Source: Bacteroidales bacterium (GTDB taxonomy: Bacteria > Bacteroidota > Bacteroidia > Bacteroidales > UBA932). From it: a DNA stretch of 5,417 nt. The notes under the pieces were generated by a model. It saw nothing but the letters and a program-made list of their open reading frames with translations, was not told the DNA's origin and did no database searches. The stretch covers positions 1 through 5,417 of the forward strand of contig JAFZIX010000056.1 in the NCBI GenBank assembly GCA_017554135.1, written 5' to 3'. Shown piece after piece: positions 1 through 5,077 of the stretch (position 1 is its first letter; every line of letters begins with the position of its first letter). A program made the position numbers and the translations under genes.

Positions 1-1342
1 CCTTTTCGGAGGCGACGGCGAAGCGGCGGGGGAGGCCGACCATGGCAACGAAGTGCAGGCTATACGCCAGCTGGCTCCGGTCCTCTACGGAGAACTTGCC
101 CGCGCCGGCATGCAGAAACTTTACGATGAAATCGAAGAACCCCTCATCAGCGTGCTCTCGCAGATGGAACTCGTCGGCGTGAAGGTGGATTTATCTTCAC
201 TTAAGGACTTCGCAGAATCCCTTCGCAAGCAGATGCTCTCCCGTGAGGAGGAAATCCGCGGTTACGCGGAGAATCCCACGCTGAACGTCAGTTCTCCCAA
301 GCAGATGGGGGAGGTCATCTTCGAAAAACTGAATCTGGATCCCAAGGCGAAGAAACCCGCCAAAGGCACCTGGCCCACGGATGAGGAAACACTCTCCGCG
401 CTGGCAGACAGGCATCCCATCATAGACGCGCTGCTGGACTACCGCGGCCTGCGGAAGTTGCTATCCACCTACATCGAGCCCTTCGCTCAGTATATATCTC
501 CCGTAGACGGTCGTGTGCATACCACTTTCAATCAGGCACTTACGGCCACGGGCAGGCTCTCCAGCAGCAACCCCAACCTCCAGAACATCCCCATCCGCAC
601 CGAGCAAGGCCGCGAAATCCGCAAGGCATTCGTACCGGGCGCTCCGGGGAAGGTGATGATGTCGGCGGATTACTCGCAGATCGAACTGCGGGTGATGGCA
701 CATCTCTGCGGGGATGAACATCTCCGCAAGGCCTTCCGCGACGGGCAGGACGTGCATGCCGCTACTGCAGCGAAGATTTTCGGAGTGCCGGTGGAGCAGG
801 TTAGCGCAGACGAGCGCCGCATGGCCAAGACCGCCAACTTTGGCATCATGTACGGCATCTCCTCCTTCGGCCTGGCGCAGCGCCTGAAATGCCCCAGGGC
901 GGTGGCAAAGAAACTGATCGACGACTACTTCGCATCCTTCCCCTCCATTCGTTCGTTCATCGACGGCACCCTGGCGAAGGCCCGCGAAACCCTCTATACC
1001 GAGACGATGTTCGGGCGCAGGCGCTACATCTCCGACATCAACTCGCACAATGCAAACATCCGAGCAATCGCCGAACGCAATGCCGTGAACGCTCCCATTC
1101 AGGGCACGGCGGCGGATATCATCAAACTGGCGATGATACGCGTGGCCGCCCGCCTTCGCAAGGAGGGCCTGAAGGCCGTGATGGTTCTGCAGATTCACGA
1201 TGAACTCCTGCTGGAAGTGCCTGAGAACGAAATAGATGCGGTGAAGACGCTGCTGGTGGAGGAAATGCAAGGTGTAATGGAACTATCGGTTCCGCTGACT
1301 GTAGAATGCAATTATGGCAAGACCTGGCTCGAGGCCCATTGA
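1..1342 (+). CDS. polA: DNA polymerase I, C-terminal polymerase domain (5' end outside window)
   Basis: This is the 3' part of the gene for DNA polymerase I, the cytoplasmic enzyme that fills gaps and replaces RNA primers in repair and lagging-strand synthesis. The frame is open to the left edge (first full codon at base 2), so the GTG at 53 is internal and not a start; about 446 residues are visible. All family A polymerase motifs are present. The TATGRLSSSNPNLQNIP block is followed by motif A DYSQIELR (catalytic Asp codon 668-670), then motif B RRMAKTANFGIMYG (Phe codon 839-841, the position that discriminates against dideoxynucleotides; Tyr codon 851-853), then motif C QIHDE (catalytic Asp codon 1199-1201). 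It ends in a normal family C-terminus, YGKTWLEAH. The 5' nuclease domain and most of the 3'-5' exonuclease-like domain lie outside the window. The first visible residues form an unusual Gly/acidic stretch. The 3' end overlaps the next gene by 29 nt. Confidence 0.97.
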   Translation, partial: LFGGDGEAAGEADHGNEVQAIRQLAPVLYGELARAGMQKLYDEIEEPLISVLSQMELVGVKVDLSSLKDFAESLRKQMLSREEEIRGYAENPTLNVSSPKQMGEVIFEKLNLDPKAKKPAKGTWPTDEETLSALADRHPIIDALLDYRGLRKLLSTYIEPFAQYISPVDGRVHTTFNQALTATGRLSSSNPNLQNIPIRTEQGREIRKAFVPGAPGKVMMSADYSQIELRVMAHLCGDEHLRKAFRDGQDVHAATAAKIFGVPVEQVSADERRMAKTANFGIMYGISSFGLAQRLKCPRAVAKKLIDDYFASFPSIRSFIDGTLAKARETLYTETMFGRRRYISDINSHNANIRAIAERNAVNAPIQGTAADIIKLAMIRVAARLRKEGLKAVMVLQIHDELLLEVPENEIDAVKTLLVEEMQGVMELSVPLTVECNYGKTWLEAH

Positions 1343-1907
1343 CGAACTGATACGACTGGCCATCATTGGCGACGGTGCCGCGTTCACCGAACTTTGGGAC
1401 ACGCATATTGATTCCCTCCGCTCCTACATCAAGAGCCGGATGAAGAATCTGGACGACTTCTACGTGGACGACATCTGCTCCCGGAGTTTCGAGAAGGCAT
1501 TCCGGCAGATACGCAGTTACGACCCATCCAAGAGCCAGTTTTCGACCTGGCTCACAAACATCGCGCATAATACCGCCCTGGACATAGTGGAGCAGGAGAA
1601 CCGTTCGCATAAGCGCTACGTATCGATAGACCAAGACCGTTCCGCGGTAAGCGCAGTCAGCAGCCTGGGCAGCGATGATGATACACCGTTGGAGTCCATC
1701 ATAAAGGATGAAGACCAGGTGCAGACGGAAAAGTACATAGAGGGCCTGCCTGAACTCTACCGCAAGATTGCAAAGATGCGGCTGGTGGACGGCCTTCAAT
1801 ATAGCGAGATTGCGGAGGAAACCGGACTGCCGCTCAATACCGTCCGCACCCGCATCCGCCGCGCTAAAGCGCAGATAGACAAGATAAAAACAGAGGAAAG
1901 CATATGA
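1314..1907 (+). CDS. RNA polymerase sigma factor, sigma-70 family, ECF-like
   Basis: This encodes a 197-residue two-domain sigma factor that would direct core RNA polymerase to a subset of promoters. Region 2 spans roughly residues 24-92, with the core-binding and -10 recognition part around DDICSRSFEKAFRQIRSYD and STWLTNIAHNTALD. An acidic/Ser-rich linker follows (about 101-138). Region 4 (about 141-190) contains a helix-turn-helix, LQYSEIAEETGLPLNTVRTR, for -35-type recognition. Length and layout fit ECF-type factors; the exact group cannot be assigned by eye. ATG 1314 is chosen because no other ATG, GTG or TTG lies between it and region 2. It sits inside the polA 3' end, so the first nine or so residues are read from DNA that also encodes the polA C-terminus. 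The stop overlaps the next start as ATGA. No anti-sigma gene lies next to it on the downstream side. The regulon is unknown. Confidence 0.9.
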   Translation: MARPGSRPIDELIRLAIIGDGAAFTELWDTHIDSLRSYIKSRMKNLDDFYVDDICSRSFEKAFRQIRSYDPSKSQFSTWLTNIAHNTALDIVEQENRSHKRYVSIDQDRSAVSAVSSLGSDDDTPLESIIKDEDQVQTEKYIEGLPELYRKIAKMRLVDGLQYSEIAEETGLPLNTVRTRIRRAKAQIDKIKTEESI

Positions 1908-3382
1908 CCAACAAATCTTTCAAGTATTGGCAGTGGCGCACCATCATCGGTTCGATGGTAGTATATGCCATCTATTATTTTGTGAGGAAGAATTTCTCCA
2001 TTGCCATGCCCGGCCTTACCGCCGAGTACGGCATATCAAATACGAGTTTCGGTATCGTGATTGCAATCGGCTCGCTGATTTATGGCTTGAGCCGCTTCCT
2101 GAACGGGTTCGTGGTGGAGAGAGTCAGCCCCAAGACCTTCATGGGCATAGGCCTTATTCTATGCGCCGCCGCAAACCTCTGTTTCGGATTCGGGGTGGAT
2201 TTGAGTTATTGGATCACCGGAGTGCACGAAGGTCCGCAGTTCGTGAATATGCTGGTTTTGGTGATGGGCGTTACCATAGTCCTGAACCAGTACTTCCAGG
2301 GGATGGGCTTCCCTCCTTGCGCAAGGATGCTCCCGCAGTGGATTGCTCCCGGCGAACTGGCCACCAAGATGAGCATCTGGAACACATCCCACTCGGTTGG
2401 CGCTTTCTGCGCCGTAGTGGTATGCGGTCTGCTGATGACCAATATGGGCGCGGATATGTCCGGCGACAGCAGCATTGTCACCAGGATAGCGGGCAACCTC
2501 GCCGCCAGCATCAAAGGCTGGGATAGCCTGCCCACGGCTGAGCAGACCTCACGCATTATGTCTTACGCCTCGCATTATGGCGCCTGGCGCTGGTGCTTCA
2601 TCATCCCTGCGATAGTCGCCATCGGCGGAGCCATCATCTGCTTTACCACACTCCGGGATACTCCCCAGAGCGTCGGCCTTCCCGAAATCGCGGAAACGCA
2701 CACCGGCAAAGAAGCCACCGAGGGCAAGAAGGGCGCACACGGCGCATTCCTTAAGCACATGGTGTTCTTCAACAAGTGGGTGGTGCTCTACGCGCTTGCA
2801 AATATCTTCGTTTATGTGCTCCGTATGGGAGTGCTGGACTGGGGGCCGAAGTTCCTCACCGAGGACCGCGGCATGAACATCAATGGTGCTGCCTGGTCCG
2901 TTGCTGCGTTTGAACTTACAGCCGTGTTCGGCACCCTCTTCGCCGGCTGGGCGACGGATAAGATCTTCAAAGGACGCGCGCATCGCATGTGCCTGTTCAG
3001 CATGATAGGATCCGTCATCTTCCTCGGTCTATTCGCTCTCGTGGATATGCCGGTGGTGCTTTCCACCGTCGTTCTGGCACTCGCAGGATTCTGCATCTAC
3101 GGCCCTCAGGCCCTGATAGGCATCGGCGCAGCCAACCAGGCCACCAAGGAGGCATCCGCAACTGCAAACGGCCTCACCGGCATTCTGGGTTATCTGGGTT
3201 CCGCACTCTCGGCACTAGGCGTGGGTTTGATTGCTGATAACTTCGGCTGGCGTGCGGTGTTCATCACCTTCCTCTGTGTCGGTGTGGTGGGCGCTGTCAT
3301 CTTCTTCATTATGTGGAGTGCCCCTCGCGACGGATATGAGCGTTCCCGCAAGTTCACCGAAAACTTCGTGGCCAATGAATAA
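1904..3382 (+). CDS. MFS transporter, organophosphate:phosphate antiporter family (GlpT/UhpT/UhpC-like)
   Basis: This encodes a 492-residue inner-membrane transporter of the major facilitator superfamily. Hydrophobic segments are consistent with 12 helices (roughly 12-27, 47-66, 78-96, 112-130, 157-178, 228-248, then 289-310, 326-347, 362-380, 384-405, 425-445, 448-471). Family landmarks are YYFVRKNF (Arg28, equivalent to E. coli GlpT Arg45), FQGMGFPPCAR (131-141), SIWNTSHSVGA (His163, like GlpT His165), RDTPQSVGLP (251-260) and YVLRMGVLDWGP (Arg307, like GlpT Arg269). The two arginines bind the phosphate group in GlpT, so the substrate is very probably an organic phosphate exchanged for Pi; the exact ester cannot be read. 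At the GlpT Lys80 position this protein has Arg64. The loop after helix 5 (about 179-226) is much longer than in GlpT. The start overlaps the sigma-factor stop by 4 nt, and the stop overlaps the HAD phosphatase start. A UhpC-like sensor role is less likely but not excluded. Confidence 0.93.
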   Translation: MTNKSFKYWQWRTIIGSMVVYAIYYFVRKNFSIAMPGLTAEYGISNTSFGIVIAIGSLIYGLSRFLNGFVVERVSPKTFMGIGLILCAAANLCFGFGVDLSYWITGVHEGPQFVNMLVLVMGVTIVLNQYFQGMGFPPCARMLPQWIAPGELATKMSIWNTSHSVGAFCAVVVCGLLMTNMGADMSGDSSIVTRIAGNLAASIKGWDSLPTAEQTSRIMSYASHYGAWRWCFIIPAIVAIGGAIICFTTLRDTPQSVGLPEIAETHTGKEATEGKKGAHGAFLKHMVFFNKWVVLYALANIFVYVLRMGVLDWGPKFLTEDRGMNINGAAWSVAAFELTAVFGTLFAGWATDKIFKGRAHRMCLFSMIGSVIFLGLFALVDMPVVLSTVVLALAGFCIYGPQALIGIGAANQATKEASATANGLTGILGYLGSALSALGVGLIADNFGWRAVFITFLCVGVVGAVIFFIMWSAPRDGYERSRKFTENFVANE

Positions 3383-4211
3383 GGAACTTCGCGATAAGTT
3401 GCTGGCCCTGCGCCACATAGCCCTCGATATGGATGGTACCATCTATATGGAGAACAACATCTTCCCCTTCACCCTGGATTTCCTGGCGAAACTGACACGG
3501 ATGGGGATTACCTATTCTTTCCTGACAAACAATCCCACCAAGTCGCTGGACGATTATCTTGCCAAGTTGGCGCGGATGGGAATACAGGCGGAAAGGGAGC
3601 AGATGTACAGCACCGTGCCTGCGACCATAGATTATATAAAGACTCATCTGCCTACCGTGAAGAGGCTGTTCCTGCTGGGCACGCCCTCGATGATCAGTCA
3701 GTTCGAGGAGGCGGGTTTCGTAAGTACTGCGGATTCGGCGGAAGACGTGCCGGATGCAGTGGTGGTTGCTTTTGATACTACTCTGGTGTATTCGCGTTTG
3801 TGCCGCGCTGCCTGGTGGGTATCCCAGGGGCTGCCATATCTCGCCACCAATCCAGATAAGGTCTGCCCGACCGACCAACCCACAATCCTCGTGGACTGCG
3901 GATCCCTCTGCAAATGCATCGAATATACTACAGGGCGTCATCCTGACGTGACCATTGGCAAGCCCGACCCTGCAATGCTGGCGGGTATCGAGGGCCGTTA
4001 CGGCTTGAAACCTTCGCAGATTGCGATGGTGGGAGACCGCATCTACACCGATGTGGAGATGGCTTACAACGCCGGCGCGTTCGGAGTGCTTGTGCTCAGC
4101 GGCGAAACCACCCTCGAGGTGGCAAAGGCCTGGCCGCACGCACCGTCACTCATCTGCCGGGATATTGAAGAACTGGGTTGTCTTTTGGAAGAAGCGCACG
4201 GCCTATGTTGA
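3375..4211 (+). CDS. HAD-superfamily class IIA (NagD-like) phosphatase
   Basis: This encodes a 278-residue cytoplasmic phosphatase of the haloacid dehalogenase superfamily. Motif I is DMDGT (nucleophile Asp18, acid/base Asp20), motif II is LTNN (Thr51), motif III is the Lys in GKPDP (Lys196), and motif IV is GDRIYTD (Asp221, Asp226) for Mg2+ binding. The cap between motifs II and III, with YLATNPDKVCP at 155-165, is the signature of subclass IIA (NagD, p-nitrophenylphosphatase, phosphoglycolate and glycerol-3-phosphate phosphatases). All catalytic residues are present, so it should be active; the substrate cannot be told from sequence. ATG 3375 is used because it precedes motif I by a normal distance. 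The reading frame extends further upstream, but only inside the transporter gene. The gene overlaps the transporter by 8 nt and rsmG by 7 nt. The pairing with an organophosphate antiporter suggests that it dephosphorylates an imported phosphate ester (inference). Confidence 0.92.
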   Translation: MNKELRDKLLALRHIALDMDGTIYMENNIFPFTLDFLAKLTRMGITYSFLTNNPTKSLDDYLAKLARMGIQAEREQMYSTVPATIDYIKTHLPTVKRLFLLGTPSMISQFEEAGFVSTADSAEDVPDAVVVAFDTTLVYSRLCRAAWWVSQGLPYLATNPDKVCPTDQPTILVDCGSLCKCIEYTTGRHPDVTIGKPDPAMLAGIEGRYGLKPSQIAMVGDRIYTDVEMAYNAGAFGVLVLSGETTLEVAKAWPHAPSLICRDIEELGCLLEEAHGLC

Positions 4212-4831
4212 TTCCTTCTGAACAGGACTTTGCCGCTGCTATCGCATTGTGGCGGGAGTGGAATTCGCGGATCAACGTGATTTCCCGCAAGGACGAAGAT
4301 TCGATCTTCGCCCACCACATCCTGCATTCGCTCGCCATCGCGCAATACCTGGAGTTTTTTTACACTGTCATCCCGAGCGAAGCGAAGGAATCTATATTGG
4401 ATGTGGGAACCGGTGGCGGTTTTCCAGGTATTCCATTAGCAATGGTAATGCCCGAGGCGAAGTTTACGCTGTGCGATTCGATAGGGAAGAAAGTAAAGGT
4501 AGCGCAAGCGGTAGTGGATGGACTGGGACTGAAGAATGTTGAATGCGTGAATGCGAGGGTGGAGAGTCTGAAAGGGGAGTGGGACTGGGTGGTAAGCCGC
4601 GCGGTCACCAGCCTGGATAACTTCTACCCCTGGGTAAAAGGCCGCTTCCGCAACAGCATCTTATACCTCAAAGGTGGCGACATCAACACCGAAATCGCCA
4701 CTCTCCAGAAAAAATATCACATCCCCGATGCCAATATCCGCACCTGGAGAATAGATTCCTGGCTAAAAGACGATTATTTTGCAGAAAAATTTGTAATTGA
4801 GATTGGAAAAAACTACCTTTGCACTCCCTAA
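4205..4831 (+). CDS. rsmG: 16S rRNA (guanine-527-N7)-methyltransferase RsmG
   Basis: This encodes a 208-residue SAM-dependent methyltransferase that modifies G527 (E. coli numbering) in the 530 loop of 16S rRNA; loss is known to give low-level streptomycin resistance in several bacteria. Visible family features are the N-terminal LWREWNSRINVISRKD segment (15-30), HHILHSLAIA (37-46), SAM motif I ILDVGTGGGFPGIPLA (64-79), FTLCDSIGKKVK (87-98), the VSRAVTSLDNFYPW stretch (130-143) and YLKGGD (154-159). Length is normal for the family. ATG 4205 is preferred over an upstream TTG at 4178 because it gives the normal N-terminus and a 7-nt overlap with the upstream stop. Residues 54-63 (TVIPSEAKES), just before motif I, are encoded by a repeat-like sequence and replace the short turn normally found there. 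The reading frame stays open, so the gene is probably functional. Codon use in the middle third differs from that of the flanks. Confidence 0.95.
   Translation: MLIPSEQDFAAAIALWREWNSRINVISRKDEDSIFAHHILHSLAIAQYLEFFYTVIPSEAKESILDVGTGGGFPGIPLAMVMPEAKFTLCDSIGKKVKVAQAVVDGLGLKNVECVNARVESLKGEWDWVVSRAVTSLDNFYPWVKGRFRNSILYLKGGDINTEIATLQKKYHIPDANIRTWRIDSWLKDDYFAEKFVIEIGKNYLCTP
4366..4393 (+). repeat. Widespread short bacterial repeat motif embedded in rsmG
   Basis: This 28-base stretch has the core GAGCGAAGCGAAGG preceded by TGTCATCCC and followed by AATCT. From memory, closely similar motifs (TGTCATCCTGAGCG followed by AAGCGAAGGATCT) occur as dispersed, mostly intergenic repeats in many unrelated bacteria; in another frame they give the peptide CHPERSEG, which is also seen here. 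Outer ATCC and GGA bases form a weak imperfect dyad around GAGCGAAGCGA. Only one copy is present in the window, so its repetitive nature in this genome is inferred. It lies in the sense direction, in frame within rsmG. Confidence 0.6.
4790..4821 (+). promoter_or_regulatory. Bacteroidota-type promoter for rpmH
   Basis: A -33 box TTTG (4790-4793) is separated by 20 bp from a perfect -7 box TACCTTTG (4814-4821), matching the Bacteroides consensus TTTG then TAnnTTTG. Both boxes lie inside the last codons of rsmG. Transcription would start near 4826-4830, giving an A/T-rich leader of about 30 nt without a Shine-Dalgarno sequence before the rpmH ATG at 4857. This lets L34 be expressed independently of, and more strongly than, the upstream operon. 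Confidence 0.8.
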
Positions 4832-4856
4832 CGCGAAAAATTAAAAAAGTATAGAT

Positions 4857-5009
4857 ATGAAAAGGACATTTCAACCTTCAAACCGCAAGCGCGTCAACAA
4901 GCACGGCTTCCGCGAGCGCATGAGCACTCCTAACGGCCGTCGCGTCCTTGCAGCCCGTCGTGCACACGGTCGCAAGAAGCTCACCGTGTCTTCTGAAGAC
5001 AGGTTCTAA
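4857..5009 (+). CDS. rpmH: 50S ribosomal protein L34
   Basis: This encodes a 50-residue, very basic protein starting MKRTFQPSNRKRVNKHGF, followed by RERMSTPNGRRVLAARRAHG and RKKLTV. It is an unmistakable L34, a small component of the large ribosomal subunit that binds 23S rRNA. The length is normal for Bacteroidota L34, and the C-terminal tail after KLTV (SSEDRF) is the variable part. It lies 25 nt downstream of the rsmG stop, has its own promoter within rsmG, and is followed by an intrinsic terminator, so it is probably mainly a single-gene transcription unit. The usual partners rnpA and yidC are not next to it. Confidence 0.98.
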   Translation: MKRTFQPSNRKRVNKHGFRERMSTPNGRRVLAARRAHGRKKLTVSSEDRF

Positions 5010-5013
5010 GATT

Positions 5014-5028
5014 AACCCCTAAAGGGTT
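5014..5028 (+). other. Small hairpin between rpmH and its terminator
   Basis: AACCC and GGGTT form a perfect 5-bp stem around the loop CTAAA, starting five bases after the rpmH stop codon. It has no T-tract of its own. It may protect the 3' end of the mRNA or simply be the proximal part of a double-hairpin terminator. The function is not established by the sequence. Confidence 0.4.
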
Positions 5029-5030
5029 TA

Positions 5031-5063
5031 AGAGCGTCAGATGCAACAATCTGGCGCTTTTTT
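5031..5063 (+). terminator. Rho-independent terminator after rpmH
   Basis: AGCGTCAGAT (5033-5042) pairs with ATCTGGCGCT (5049-5058) through ten base pairs, one of them G:T, around the six-base loop GCAACA. The stem can extend by one wobble pair and one A:T pair. It is followed directly by six T residues (5058-5063). This should end transcription of rpmH and of any read-through from the upstream operon. Confidence 0.92.
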
Positions 5064-5077
5064 CGTATCTTGCGGCT

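Noticed and set aside
9..30. GCGAAGCGG near the left edge as a second copy of the repeat
   Set aside because: Only a few core bases match and the flanking TCATCC and GGAATCT parts are absent; it belongs to the Gly/acidic coding stretch of polA.
53..55. GTG at 53 as a polA start
   Set aside because: The frame is open to the left edge, and the visible part would lack the nuclease and exonuclease-like domains of PolA; the gene is simply cut by the window.
461..1799. Long minus-strand open frames opposite polA and the sigma gene (461-1270 and 1122-1799)
   Set aside because: They lie fully opposite genes with clear family motifs, their translations show no recognisable domain, and long antisense frames are expected at this GC content.
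3231..3374. Upstream extension of the HAD phosphatase frame to a TTG at 3231
   Set aside because: It would overlap the transporter by 150 bases and adds residues not seen in the family. ATG 3375 gives the normal N-terminus before DMDGT.
3354..4139. Long minus-strand open frame opposite the HAD phosphatase
   Set aside because: Its translation shows no domain and it mirrors a well-supported phosphatase gene with intact motifs; treated as a shadow.
4178..4204. TTG at 4178 as rsmG start
   Set aside because: It adds nine residues not typical of RsmG and lengthens the overlap with the upstream gene; ATG 4205 fits the family N-terminus.
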